Shown in pieces: positions 44,455-56,039 of a stretch of 64,000 nt of DNA. A program made the position numbers and the translations under genes. Within the stretch, counting starts at the first letter, position 1. Each line of letters starts with the position of its first letter. The notes under the pieces are model-generated. The model saw only the letters and a list, made by a program, of their open reading frames with translations, was not told the origin of the DNA and did no database searches. Source of the stretch: Dendrobium chrysotoxum (taxonomy: Eukaryota; Streptophyta; Magnoliopsida; Asparagales; Orchidaceae); NCBI GenBank assembly GCA_019925795.1, contig CM034300.1, forward strand, positions 32,289,591-32,353,590, written 5' to 3'.

Positions 44455-45324
44455 ACAAAAAGAGGGAAACAATACGAAGAAAAAAAGAAAGAGAAATAGC
44501 ACAGGAACAGAAACATAAATAAAAATAGAAATAGAACTAGAAAGCAAATAGATTCAAAAAGGTTAACAACTTAAGATAAAGAAAATATCAAAACTCTTTT
44601 AACTTGCATGGGCATTTCTAGAATGTAATAAACTTACTATACAAATTAAAAAAGCACAAATAAAATAAGTGTTGACTTTATGGAAACCAAAGGATTTTGA
44701 TTCTAGAGTTTACACACCCAGTTTAAAATCTTCATAGGCTAAAGTCCATTATTTAAACAAAAATCTAGCTCAGGAATTACAATTAGATATGAAAACTTAA
44801 ACTTTCTGACTCCTAGCATGAAATATATCGAATGAGTTTTTATTTCAACCATCTTAATTCCAATTCAATTTAGATTTTTAAGTATACACAAAGAATTGTC
44901 ATGTAAAGGATGTAAGAAGGGACATGAAAACTCATGAATTTTTATCCTTTTAGTTTCAAAAAGTCATGTATTACTTATTCAAACTTTTAAGTCAGAATAG
45001 AAATATTTTTTTACACTTAATAAAGAGCATTGTAGTGAGAGTTAATTCATACAATACAATCTAAGTTGTACAGTACGAATACAAGTCATAAAGTATGATC
45101 AATAGAAATAATATTTTACTAGTCTAAAGATTTCTCAAGCAAAGAGCACTGAAAATAAGCCAACATATCACTTGAAAGAGAAAATAAACACGAATATTAT
45201 TTTTTTAAACATTTTACTAAAAAGAAAAACATAACACAAGAAGGACTAAAAGACAAATTCATTACAAAAATAAGGTGAAAACAAACAAGAATAGATAAAA
45301 AAGAAAAATATAACATAACCAAAA
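44455..45324 (-). other. Copia-2 3' untranslated stretch
   Basis: AT-rich, no frame of interest. Isolated palindrome boxes of the LTR type ('ttgtacagtacgaa' and 'aaagtatgatc') lie at 45045-45095. Confidence 0.5.
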
Positions 45325-45760
45325 CTAAATAAAACTAGAATAGTGGTGGATCCTGATCATGAGGTAGCTGTGGAGGTGGTTGGAAGAACTGAATAAAGCT
45401 ATTATACTGCTGCTGGATGGAGGTGAATTATTGTTGGATAGTTCCAAATTGCTCCTAGAACCAACCCATATCATTATCATGTTGGGTTTACTATTGATCC
45501 AGGCAAGTCGCAAGTCTTTTAAAATGCTGAATAAACTCCTCATATAGGTAGTAGTGAGGAGGTGGTGCAGGGGTAGCTTCTCCTTCTTCATCAAATAGCG
45601 AGTCTTCTGGATCATATTCCTTATGAAAGAGCATAGAAAGGAGGCATTCGAGAAGAAGATTGGAGTGTAGTCTGGATGACCAGGATACATAATTTTGTAT
45701 TTTTTATCTAAGATATGCCCAATCACATATCCTAGGGCAATGTTTTATTTTCTACTTGTG
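45325..45760 (-). pseudogene. Copia-2 ORF3 remnant (C-terminal half)
   Basis: Frame 45325-45726 begins 'IGHILDKKYKIMYPGH' and continues 'PIFFSNASFL', matching 'LGHLIHYALETKYDIQYPVS' and 'PSFFTNNSFH' of Copia-1 ORF3. In a shifted frame it ends with a Pro-rich 'PQLPHDQDPPLF', parallel to 'PSSDQDPPPF' there. The N-terminal half is missing; only about 120 bases separate it from the RNase H stop. Conservation in a second family supports ORF3 as a regular part of these elements. Confidence 0.7.
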
Positions 45761-45879
45761 GTTAGGAGTCGAATAGAAGTAAGATTTTGGATGTAGAAAA
45801 ATACAAGATAATGAAAACAAAATCATAAAACATGTAAACAGAAATAGGCATAAAAGAATAGTAACAGAAAGTGTTAATT

Positions 45880-46440
45880 TCAAGCATGAATATTAATCAC
45901 ACCTAATCTTGTTCTTGATGTGCTGAAAGTTTCAAAAGCTAGTGGTTTTGTAACGATATCAGCAAGTTGATTTTCAGTGGCTACATGGTATAGCTCTATG
46001 TCTCCTTTGGTAACACAGTCCCTAATGAAATGGTGCATTATGTCTATATGCTTGGTCCTGCAGTGTTGGATTAGATTCTTTGAAATGTAGATGGTAGTAG
46101 TGTTATCACATAGGATTAGAATGGTCTCTATAGGTAGTCTTAAATCTAGAATTTGTTTCTTTAACCAAAGGACCTGGGCCACAAAACTTCCTAAGGCTAT
46201 GTACTCAACTTCAGTAGTGGACAGGGAAACTGAGTTTAGTTTTCTACTAGACCAGGAGACTAAGGACTGTCCTATGAATTTACTTATTCCAGAAGTGCTT
46301 TTCCTATCAACTCAACATCCTACAAAATTTGAATTAGAATATCCTATGATTACAATGGAGGTGCTATACCTAGGATACAAGATTCCTAAGTATTGGGTTC
46401 CTAAGAGATATCTAAGAATTCTATTAACAATAGTTAAGGG
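45880..46440 (-). pseudogene. Copia-2 RNase H
   Basis: Frame 45880-46182 reads 'LCDNTTTIYISKNLIQHCRT', 'HHFIRDCVTKGDIELYHVAT' and 'LADIVTKPL', ending 'GVINIHA', close to Copia-1. Upstream on minus, 'SWSSRKLNSVSLSTTEVEYI' is readable at about 46180-46250. One stop sits near the GC-VDRKSTSG block. The catalytic Asp and Glu positions are kept. Confidence 0.88.
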
Positions 46441-47480
46441 GACTCTTTTGGATCAGCCTGAAATCTAGCATAAAGACAAACACTAAATATAAAAATAGGT
46501 ATGCTAGAAGTCAGATAAAGAAATGATCCAAATATTCCACTATATTTCTTTTGAATAATAAAATTTCTATTTGAATCCTTATCTAACTGAATAGTGGAAC
46601 TAATGGGAGTGTTGATTTGCTTGACTTTATCCATTTCATGTTTCTTAAGGTTATCCTTAATATATTTTGATTGACTAAAAAAAGTTTCATCATCCTTCTG
46701 CCTTATGGTAAATCCAAAAAAGTAGGTCAGTTCTCCCATTATACTAATCTCAAACTCCTTACTCATTATATTTGAAAATTTATCACAAATACCTTTATCA
46801 GGGGATCCAAATAAAATATCATCAACATAAATTTGGATAATTAGTTATTTATCTCCTACCTTTTTTTAGAAACAAGGTGGTGTCTACGCTCCCCTTAATA
46901 AAGGTTCTTTCTAGTAAGAATATGCTTAGCCTTTAATACCATGCTCTGGGTGCTTATTTTAGTCCATATAATCCTTTTTTAATTTGAATAGATGATTAGA
47001 AAATTATGAGTTTTTAAATCTTGGGAGTTGTTCATTATACACATCTGGTTTTATAACCCCATTAGGAAAGGCACTTGTGACATCCATTTGGTATAGTTTG
47101 AATCCCTTAAAACAAGCAAAAGGCTAGTAGTACCCTAATGGCCTCTAATCTAGCTACAGGGGAAAAGGTCCCTTCAAAGCCAATTCCTTCTTTTATGTTA
47201 TACCCCTTAGCAACTAATCATTATTTCTTACCACAACACCATAATCATTCTTTTTGTTTTTGAAAACCCATTTAGTTCTAACCACACTCCAGTCCTTAGA
47301 TCTTTCAACTAGCTCCTAAATATCATTCCTTAAAAATTGATTTAACTCTTCTTATATGGCTAGGATCCAAAATTCATTAGATAGGGCTTGATTTATGTTG
47401 GTGGGTTCAATCATTGAGATGATGTCAGAGTGCTTTACTTCTTTTCTAAGTCCATGCCTAATTCTAACACCTTTAGATGG
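46434..47480 (-). pseudogene. Copia-2 reverse transcriptase
   Basis: RT remnant. Best frame 46434-46766 begins 'MSKEFEISIMGELTYFFGF' and contains 'YARFQADPKES'. Just before it 'IYVDDILFGSPDK' (about 46800-46840) keeps the catalytic YVDD that Copia-1 has lost. The N-terminal part (47000-47480) has many stops around 'FKLYQMDVTSAFPNGVIK' and 'KWVFKNKK'. Confidence 0.85.
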
Positions 47481-48470
47481 GTCTCACAAGATCAGTACTT
47501 TAGGTTGACTTTAAGAATACCTCTATTCTTTAGGTAGTGTGTTTTCAGGTTCTACCCTTTCCTCCAAATTTTAAATTCTACTTATTGGGTAATTTCTACT
47601 ACTTCTTCTTATTCTACCCTAGACCCTTAAGAATTATCAAATTCATCAAATACAACATGAGTGGCTACCTCTACTACCAGTATCCTTTTATTGAAGTCTC
47701 TATTAGATTTTTCAAAATTTGAGTAACCTAGACTCCATCAGATTTTGGGTCAAACTTTCCTAGTTGAGATTTCGTATTATTCTTAATGAACACTTTACAT
47801 CCAAAGACATATAGGTGAGAGAGGTTGGGTGTTCTACCCTTAACAACTTTATACGATATCTTGTTAAATTTAGATCTAACATTAACCCAATTCAGAACAT
47901 AATAGGTTGTATTCACTAATTTTTCCTTGAATTATTTAGGAAGAGAGTATTCAGCTAGCATAACTCTAGCAGCTTCTACCAAGGTCTTGTTCTTTCTTTC
48001 AGCTACCCCATTCTATTGAGGGATTCTAGGAGCTGAATAATTGTGATCTATCCCTTGCTCCTTATCATAAGATTGAAAATCTTCATTCTCAAATTCTCCA
48101 CCGTGGCCACTATGAATGGGTAAAATTTCACAGCTTAGTTTCCTCTGAATCTAAGTGGAAAAAGACCTAAACTCCTCGAATGATTCACGTTTGTAAGATA
48201 GGAATCTAACCCAAGTAAACCTTGAATAATCATCAACAATCACATACCCAAAGACTCTCCCTCTTAAGCTTATAGTGCTAATAGGTCCAAAAAGATTCGT
48301 GTGGACTTCTTAAGGTTTGCTAGTAGTAATGTCCTAAGTTGAGTGGAAGGAGGATTTGACTTGCTTTCCTAAATAACAGGCATCACACTAGTGGTCCTTA
48401 GTGAATTCTAGTTTTGGTATGCCACTTACTAAGTATTTTTGGGTGATTTTTGTAAGACCTTTCATGCTCG
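47480..48470 (-). pseudogene. Copia-2 integrase
   Basis: Integrase core readable with stops. 'TNLFGPIS' has Asn where the first catalytic Asp should be (HxDLFGP). The second Asp has also changed: 'IHSGHGGEF' with Gly at about 48106-48108. The third block ('NGVAERKNKTLVEAARVM') keeps Glu. Frame 47728-47916 holds 'YVLNWVNVRSKFNKISY', 'SHLYVFGCKVF' and 'FDPKSDGV'. Confidence 0.85.
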
Positions 48471-48800
48471 TATGGCAAAATCTTCTATGTCATAACCAAG
48501 ATTCATCAGCAATTATTTTTAAGCAAAATGAAGCAATAGATTCGATGTTATTTAAATTAAGCATGTAGACATTGTTGATCCTTTTTCCCACAAAATAGTG
48601 TTATTATTTAACCATATAATACAACTAGTATATAAGAATTTGATGCTAAAGTTTATCACGGAGATGGCTGATGCTGAGTATATTATGTTTTAAGCTATCT
48701 ACTAGTAAAACATTTTCAATAATGAAATTTTTTGAGTTGCCAATTATACCTGAGCCCACCACTCTCCTAGTACTATGTCATCTCCAAGTATAGGTAGTGT
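48470..48800 (-). pseudogene. Copia-2 protease remnant, active site deleted
   Basis: On the minus strand 'GIIGNSKNF', 'VLLVDSLKHNILSI' and 'ADESWL' match Copia-1 protease and pre-integrase segments. The part with the D-S-G active site is missing: the gag coiled coil runs almost directly into the segment after it near 48800, indicating an internal deletion. Confidence 0.7.
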
Positions 48801-50311
48801 TTTTTTAGATAAAAACTTGTTAGCCCTTTCAAGAATTGAATTTTTATCTTTCAATGCATGCTTCTTATTATATAATTGAGATGCAAGAGTTTTTAATTCC
48901 TTGAATGCATTTTCTAATTCAATATATAATATTTTTAAGGAATCATGTTTAGCAGTTAATTCAAAATGCTTCTTGTTTTAAATATCAAATTCATCTAACA
49001 AAGCCATATGATTAGTATCCAAAGTTGAATGATCTTTCCTTAGGCATTCAACCTCTTTCTACTGAATTGAGAGGTCAGATTTAAGGCTGGCATATGATTT
49101 TTTAAGCTTCCTATATGCAGTATAATTTTTTTTGAAACTTTGAATAACTAATCATAGGTAAGCTCACATTCCTCCTCTTGATCAGAATATTCAAGATGAC
49201 CATCTGCCATTAATCATAGGTTAGTTACCTCCTCTTTCGCATCAGTTTTAAAATAGTTTAATACTGAGTCTGCCAGGAAATATTTTTGAGTCCTTTGCTT
49301 GCCCTTCCTGAATTTAGGTTTTTCTTCAGCCTTCTCCTTGCTTGGGTGAGCTTTAAGAGTTGGGAAATCAGACTTTAGGTGCCCTGGCTCCCTATATTCA
49401 AAGCCCATGACATCAAGAAAAATTTTAGAATTTTTACTATTCTTAAATTTATTCCATTGCTGATGATGTTTTTACTTTTTCTTTAAAAGCTCTTGAATTG
49501 CCTAGTCATCAGTGCAATGTCATCATCATTTGGTCTAGAAGAGTCACTGTCAAATTCATTAGCCATTAAGGATATAGTTTTCTCTTTTCTCTTTTCACCT
49601 GCATCAAGCTTCCATTTGACTCACTCATTGCTCATAGGTAATGAGTGACCCAAGTAAGTTATCAATGGAATAAACATTCAAATCTTTAGATTCAATAATG
49701 GCAGTGATTTTTGCATCATAGGAAGAAGGTAAACAATGAAGAATTCTGTAAACTTTTTCATAATTTGTAAGCTCTACTCCAAATGCATGCAGGGAAGTAG
49801 TAATCTGAGTAAACTTAGTACACATTTTAGAAATGGATTCGCTAGGTTTCATACGAAATAATTCATAATCGTGAAGCAGAATGTTCAGCCTAGATTATTT
49901 TACTTCATTAGTTCCCTTATATGTTATGCATAGTTTATGCCAAATTTCTTTTCCATAGAATAAGTATAAACATACATGTAATCTTCATATTTTAAAGTAC
50001 AGTAAAATAGTTCAAATATTTAGCATTCATTTAGGGTAAATTTTATCATCTGTACTCCATTCAAAAAAATGTATTTTAGTATTAACGCCACATACTAATC
50101 TGAAGGGTGCAGAATATCCTTCTTGAACTAACATCCACATGCAATAATCAATTAATTGTAACCAAGTGGACATGCAAATTTTTTAAAAATCAAAAGGAAT
50201 ATTATTAAATTAAGGTAGTTGTGTGATGACTATCCTTCCACAGTATTACGATTACCAAAATTAGCTTAGATCATTTTTCAAAAGGTTTCTAAAACTTAAT
50301 TTATGAATCCC
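48800..50311 (-). pseudogene. Copia-2 gag
   Basis: Sirevirus-type gag in pieces: the UBN2-like capsid segment in 49625-49852 ('VYRILHCLPSSYDAKITAII'), then the zinc knuckle in 49214-49408, decayed to 'GFEYREPGHLKSDFP' with three Cys replaced. Next come a 'KPKFRKGKQRTQKYFLADS' linker homologous to Copia-1 and a coiled-coil region to 48830. Stops and shifts throughout. The start lies a little below the primer site at 50312. Confidence 0.85.
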
Positions 50312-50323
50312 ACTCTGATACCA
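50312..50323 (-). promoter_or_regulatory. Primer binding site of Copia-2 (tRNA-iMet type)
   Basis: Minus strand TGGTATCAGAGT, two bases from the LTR end. TGGTATCAGAGC is the standard plant copia primer site complementary to the initiator Met tRNA 3' end; only the last base differs. It fixes the 5' LTR end at 50326. Confidence 0.92.
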
Positions 50324-50699
50324 CTTGAAATTTTACGAGGGTTATTAAACCTTTATAAACTTCCCGAGGCTAACGAAGAGGGAGAGTGAATTGGTTATTT
50401 TAAAAAAAATCTTTAACAAATAAAAAATTAAAACTCCTTGATGTGGAAGCTGACTGATTTTATAATAACAAAAATCAAAGATTTCAACACAGAATAAATC
50501 AGAAAAAAATATAGAAATTGCAAAAACATAAACAGAAAGAACATACCAGAATTATAGTTGTTCTGTTAACTTAACCTATGACTACTCCCCAAAATCCCCT
50601 TTTCAGTTATTACATTAAAAGTAGTGTCTCTCTTTTTATCCCAACAAGAAGGCAGAGAAGCCTTTACAAAATCTTTCCACCAACCTGTTGAGGTAAAGT

Positions 50700-50905
50700 A
50701 CCTTGAATCCATTTACTCCCTCATAGAGTAGGAAGAGAACCTGGAAATTCTTTTACTCCCTCCTGGAGTAGGCAGAGAATCTAGAAATGCTTTTACTCCC
50801 TCCTGGAGTTGGCAGAGAAACTGGAAATCCTTTTACTCCGTCCTGGAGTAGGAAGAGAACCTTGGAATCCTTTTTCACCCTCTTGGTCAAGGCAGAGAAC
50901 CTGGA
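50700..50905 (-). repeat. 40-bp minisatellite in the Copia-2 5' LTR
   Basis: 'ttttactccc' starts at 50711, 50751, 50791, 50831 and 50871: five units with an exact 40-bp period. One more unit than the 3' LTR of the same element, so units were gained or lost after or during insertion. Confidence 0.88.
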
Positions 50906-51159
50906 TCTGATGCTAAAGAATGTCTCTTCCAAAGCCACTAAGGAAACCAAAAAAGCAGCTTAAAGATGACAATTGAAACCTTGCTTGGAGTAACCTTTGT
51001 GAATCCCTCACAACTGCCCCTCGCAAGGATCTCTCTCTCTCTTCCTTCTCTAAGCTTTCTGTTAGATTAACTCTAGAGCAAAAACATTTTTTAACAAGAG
51101 TATAAAATATTCTTAAATAATGGGCTTAAAAAAATAATAAATTTCAAGAGATCCATCTT

Positions 51160-51610
51160 CTAAGTGTATAGTATGATACGCATATCATACCGTTTAACTA
51201 GTGTAATTTAGAATCATCCAGCAAGTTCATGCAGATGAACTATTTAAACTTTAACCATTTCACATAGTATGATCAAAATATCATACAGTACAAACTATAG
51301 AAATTTCTTATGTTCATTTGGGATGATACTTGGGACGGCCAACTTCATACACTATCAATCATCCAGCATTGTAGACATCGTATAGTACAATCAACAAATA
51401 ATCATTTATTTTGTTTAGTATGATCTCTGGGATGACCAAAGTCATACTCTTTCAATCATACAGCACTTGGGATATCGTACCATATGATCAGTACAAAAAT
51501 TATGGATTTCATTCGGTATGATCTCTGGGATGACCAAAGTCGTACTCTATCAATCATAATGTATGAGATAAATTATACAATAAAATTAGTGACAATAATT
51601 ATCAATAATT
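51160..51610 (-). promoter_or_regulatory. Paired palindromes with GTAC-type core, Copia-2 5' LTR
   Basis: Pairs of 15-bp boxes start at 51163/51184 ('agtgtatagtatgat' and 'atcataccgtttaac') and 51259/51280 ('ttcacatagtatgat' and 'atcatacagtacaaa'), both 21 bp apart. A further group near 51455/51474 is 19 bp apart. Between them are decayed single boxes. Confidence 0.75.
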
Positions 51611-52146
51611 TGATTGTCTGATATCGATGGGTTAATTAAGAAAGATTTAATTAGGATGTAAAGTACGAACATAATTGTATTGCACAATCAGCATATAATT
51701 AGTATCTTCTTTAACCTCTGATGGGTAAGGTTTTGATAGAGCATAATAGATCACACAACATGAATTAAAATCATACAATATGAAACAAAATTGTATAGTA
51801 CGAAGCTAAAAACATATAATATGAATTAATTAAAAAGAAAACTCTCTCAAAAATATTTTTCTCTCTCCCCCTGTGTGTGTACAACGTTACTTAGCAATGA
51901 TATCCACCTAGTTACATGATATGACTCAAGAAAGGAAAAAATACAAAACAAATTAAAAATATATATTTTAACCCTAGTCTATCCAGACTTAAGCTAATCA
52001 GAATTAGAAGTGAACACTGAATTAAATATATGAAATGTTAGTACATACAACACAGAACAAAATATCATAGAAATAGGAGAAACAGTAACAAACACAATAA
52101 TATTTATTATCATCAAAATCATAGTGCTTGAATAAGATTTGCAACA

Positions 52147-52151
52147 ATCTG
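52147..52151. repeat. Target-site duplication of Copia-2 (right, ATCTG)
   Basis: Partner of ATCTA at 42525-42529. Confidence 0.8.
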
Positions 52152-53450
52152 GTCAATAATTGATAATCATCGATGATTGTACATGATCTAAGCATTTCAA
52201 GCTTAACTTCTTTGAATCATTAACCAAACCAATTTTAAATCAAATCCATTGATCAAACTCATTAAATATCTAAAACTCTAAAATCAAGTATTAAAATGAA
52301 CCCAAAACCCCATTGGTCCACCTATTTTTTGATAAATTTCAATCACCCAAAGCCCTAGCCAAATGATCTTAGATTCTTGATCTGTTAGTTGCATATTCGT
52401 TAAGCATGCCCCTAGGATCAACTAGATCAATTTGGAAGCATTCTTAGTCTTCTATCCCAGGAAATACAAAGTATTTCCATAGGCTACAAAACCTTTAAAT
52501 ATTTATAGCCCATTAGGCATGACATATTATGTAATTTGATCTTTGAATATTCCCTAAACCCATTCAACATTATCAATGACATAAGAATGATACATTGAAT
52601 AAAAATTGAACACTTTGTGGACCATGCTTGACCTTGTTTAGCAATAAAACCTTGAAAACCCTAAACCCTAAAATCACTGAAAACAAAATTTCCTTTAAAC
52701 TTTAACATGGCTCAGTCAAACCACACCATAAAAACTTCTACAACACATGTTATATGTGAAATGGAGTGCATTGAACCTGACCCTAATTCATGATCAACTA
52801 TAATTGACCAAGTTAACCTAGGTTGACCAAAGGGGACCCATTGAACCCTACAGCTGCATGACAAGCATTTGTAAATAAATATTGCATAAAACTTGGTTTA
52901 ACATACCCAAAACATCATTTGGAATGAGTTAGACCCAAAATGAAGCTATGGTTAACCCTAGTTGGCCAAATTGCTCTTTTACCATTTTATACTACATTAT
53001 ATATATCGAGAGCCCATTAAACCTTCAGGCTACCTCTAACAAACTAAAATCATGTTTGAAAAGCATTGAATCAATTTCCAACCCATAGTCAACCTTTGTT
53101 GACCAAGTCTACCTAGGTTGACAAAAGGACCCCTTAAGCCCTTAGACATGCATGTTAACCCAAATGACCTCCCCATTGCATGGGACCACCTTCAATAAGT
53201 CAAAATACGATTTATAATGAGCTCGATCAAACATTGACCCTTGGTCAAATTTAGTTAACCAAAGCACACTTATGGGCATTAAAAATTTTAAAACTCATGA
53301 TTTTAACCAAACCATTAAACCAAACTCCTCGGGATATTCCATCGGATTACCATGAGTCTCCTAAAAAATTTATTCTGTAGGCCCACTAGGTTTAACCTAA
53401 TGTGTTAAACCAAGTGCACCTAAAGGACTTCATGATGGTACAAATACTAC
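52152..53450 (-). repeat. LTR-like repeat in inverted orientation
   Basis: No gene. Read on the minus strand it has a TATA-like 'gggctataaatatttaaagg' (near 52490-52510) matching 'ggctataaatatttaatggt' at 22737, and two or three diverged subrepeats with 'ggtcaacctaggtt.acttg' (near 52815 and 53110). It appears related to 21600-23200 in the opposite direction. Similarity is patchy by eye. Confidence 0.45.
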
Positions 53451-54340
53451 ACTCCTGAGATTTGCTTCCCACAATCACTTCAGCTTTTCAGCTTTCCATT
53501 CATTTTTTTTTTCTGATTTTAAGATAATTGGGTTTTTGGTGAATGGGATCATTCATTACTTTCAAACAATTTTTTCCTTTGGTGCTGTCTGGGTGTTTTT
53601 GTTTATTGGGATGGATTTCCTCATTAGTTTTAATTCATTTTTTTGATCATCTCCTATTTAATATTGCATTTCTTACTATAATTTTGGGTTGGTAGTTTTG
53701 TTGGGTATTTGATTCGATTTCACAGCCACAGCCAGACTCTTTGTCAGCTATGGATTTTGACTCACATTATACTATTAGGTTTGATCATTTTATTATTGAT
53801 CGGCTCTACTCTAGGATATTCCATTATCTATTTTCCCTTTAGGTATAGGTATAACTGCTTGATTTTTTCTTATGATGTGATTAATCTCCCTATGTGGTAC
53901 ATCATTTCTTGGATTATGATTAGGTTTAACCTCTATGTAGTGAATGTTATTGTCTGTTATTATGTTATCAACTTTTATTTTCTATTATTAAATTATCATG
54001 TAATTGCATGCTTTATGACTCTGTGGTGCAGACCCTATTTTTTGCAGGTACTTTTGTTTATTGTTAATGGATGCACGCTATCTTATTTAGGCAGAAAATT
54101 AGGCTGAATGAGTATCTTTTCTTCTTTCTTTATTGGGTGATGGCTCCTGACTTCCTTAGAATGTTCATAGGACATTTTGTTATTTTGCTTAGCGGGCACT
54201 TTTGGCTCATTGGTTTTCTTTTACTTTATTTTGTACCTCTTTTGAGCATTACTGAGCTGAAGGTCCCCCTTATGGATCTTGTAATTTTTTATTATATTAA
54301 TGCGTAGGCCCCTCCATGGGTTTCCCTAAAAAAAAGGAGT
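53451..54340 (+). other. T-rich unknown segment ending in a poly(A) run
   Basis: Composition changes sharply from the flanks. Two frames (53709-54107 and 54071-54307) encode mainly Phe, Leu, Ile and Tyr because of the T-rich sequence and match no family I know. The segment ends 'gggtttccc' then TAAAAAAAA (54328-54336), as a 5'-truncated retroposon or LINE 3' end would. No target duplication was found. Confidence 0.35.
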
Positions 54341-56039
54341 TTTTTGGAACCAAAACCAATACCTTTGTAATATTAAATTCAATAAATAGTTATAGGTGTC
54401 ATATGGCCTATGTATATGATCCAACAAGCCCAACCCCTTATTTTATGTGGGTCAATAAGTTAGGTTGAACTGAGCCCTCTAAAATACAATTTCTTGGGCC
54501 CATTGATGACCCAGCCCAAATTGGTTACTATAATCATTTAAATTGAGTTCCATAATATTCTTCTCACATGCAATGTCAAGCTCCAGCAATATGGGCCGCT
54601 GTGGTAAGATCCCATGAAACAACAACTCTCTAATTATTAGTTCACTCATAACTTAATAGACACTTGGCTTAATGAGCTCAAACACTCCATAACCTTTCCT
54701 TGGATGCCATGGATAGGCCCCAACTAAAATGGTGGTTGTCTAGTGCTTAAGTTTTAAGATCTTGGCTCTCTATTCAAATTATCTCTTCTATAAATACCAC
54801 AAAGTATTTTAAAGGAGGGATTGATCTATAGCATTCCCTGGCCTCCTAGATAGTCCATGAGCTACCCCATAGCTTCCCCTAGCCTTTTTTAGTTCAAGAA
54901 AAGTCTAATTTAGAGGAGAGAGAGAAAGAAAGAGAGAGTAATATTTCTAAATCAACTTTGAATCAAGTAAAAATTAGAGTTTAGTGTCTTCAAAGAAGTT
55001 GTAGAGGTTGACTCCATGTGTCTATACTGCCCAAAATTGAGGAAATCCATCCATTAGTTTGAAATCCATCCATGAGAACTCTGGCTACATTAGGTCTATT
55101 ATATTTAAGTACGATATATAAATTGGTTTAGTTTCTGATCTGATGTGGTTAAGTGAATTATCCACTATGTGACACCTTTCCTAACTATCATCGTGCAGCC
55201 TTTTAATAATTGATGCAGGCTAAAACTAAAGAAAATGCAATAAAAAAGTATTAAATGCTCAAGATCTTCAATTATTCACCACAAATCTAAATTTTAACTA
55301 AATTGAGAGTTCTTGGGCTCATTGGAACTTTCTCGAGCCAAATTTCTTTTTAAAATTTATTTCAAGTGATTTGGACTAGTGGATTATGAGTAATTTATGT
55401 TTTATTTTAAATTAAATTTATTAATTACTCATTACCTTGAGGTACAATTATGCTCAAATTTTTATAGGGTATATTAGGATGTGTGTCCTGCATACTCTAA
55501 TTTTCCTAGGCCTTAGTGAGCATTAAACTTTTGTGAATTTGATTTTTAAAGGTCTAGGTCATAATTTTGCCCAAACTTAAAAAATTCACGACATTCTATC
55601 TACATAATATTTTGCCTTTATTTTTCTATGGTGTGTTTATGTTTATGCACGGGTTAGATGGCCTTAATTTTACCCAAATCAAGTTAGTAGATGTAATGAA
55701 TTAAATTTCCAAAGGAATAAATGTATTTATCTTTGATAATTGATTGTGACATTTAGGAAGGCATTGATGATGAGCCCAAATTGAGGGGGTTTGAAGCACA
55801 CATTTAGATGAACCTATTTTTCAAATTTCATTATATTTAGAGGTTATTTGGTCTGTCAAGTAGTGAACCCAAGATTGACACACATAATTGACCTAGGAAC
55901 ATAAAAATTCGTAATAAATCCAAATTAGATTTGAAATATAAAGGGTATGTTTCAAACTGCATAAAATTAGATGTTTAACAAAATAAAAATAAAAAGCCCC
56001 TAAAAATAAATAAAAATATAATGTAATTTAAAAATAATA
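54341..56039 (+). other. LTR-like non-coding region
   Basis: No gene. A TATA-like box at 54789-54796 is followed by a leader with an (AG)n run (about 54918-54942), an LTR-like layout. It leads directly into the repeat shared with 1-2890, so it may be the upstream part of the long LTR of the second gypsy copy. The counterpart of copy 1 would lie outside the window. Confidence 0.4.
54789..54796 (+). promoter_or_regulatory. TATA-like box upstream of gypsy copy 2
   Basis: 'tataaata' in 'cttctataaataccac', about 125 bp before a 'gagagagagaaagaaag' leader. Inferred LTR promoter. Confidence 0.4.

Larger units (their letters stand above)
42530..52146 (-). mobile_element. Copia-2, Sirevirus-like element, minus strand
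   Basis: Complete LTR-to-LTR element of 9617 bp, antisense to Copia-1 and of a related family. In its direction: 5' LTR (50326-52146), primer site (50312-50323), gag, degraded protease, integrase, RT, RNase H (to 45880), ORF3 remnant, repeated polypurine tracts and the 3' LTR (42530-44309). All domains are broken. LTRs differ more than those of Copia-1, so it is older. Relative to Copia-1 it lacks the pol-ORF3 spacer, the internal palindrome array and the ORF3 N-terminus. Confidence 0.92.
50326..52146 (-). repeat. Copia-2 5' LTR
   Basis: 1821 bp, from TGTTGCAAAT (ending 52146 on plus) to ...ATTTTCA at 50326. It aligns along its length with 42530-44309. It contains paired palindromes (51163/51184 and 51259/51280, both 21 bp), a five-unit 40-bp minisatellite at 50700-50905 and a C-rich end. 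Confidence 0.92.

Noticed and set aside
53709..54107. 132-codon hydrophobic frame resembling a multi-pass membrane protein
   Set aside because: The hydrophobicity follows from the T-rich composition. No family motif is present and the segment ends like a retroposon tail.
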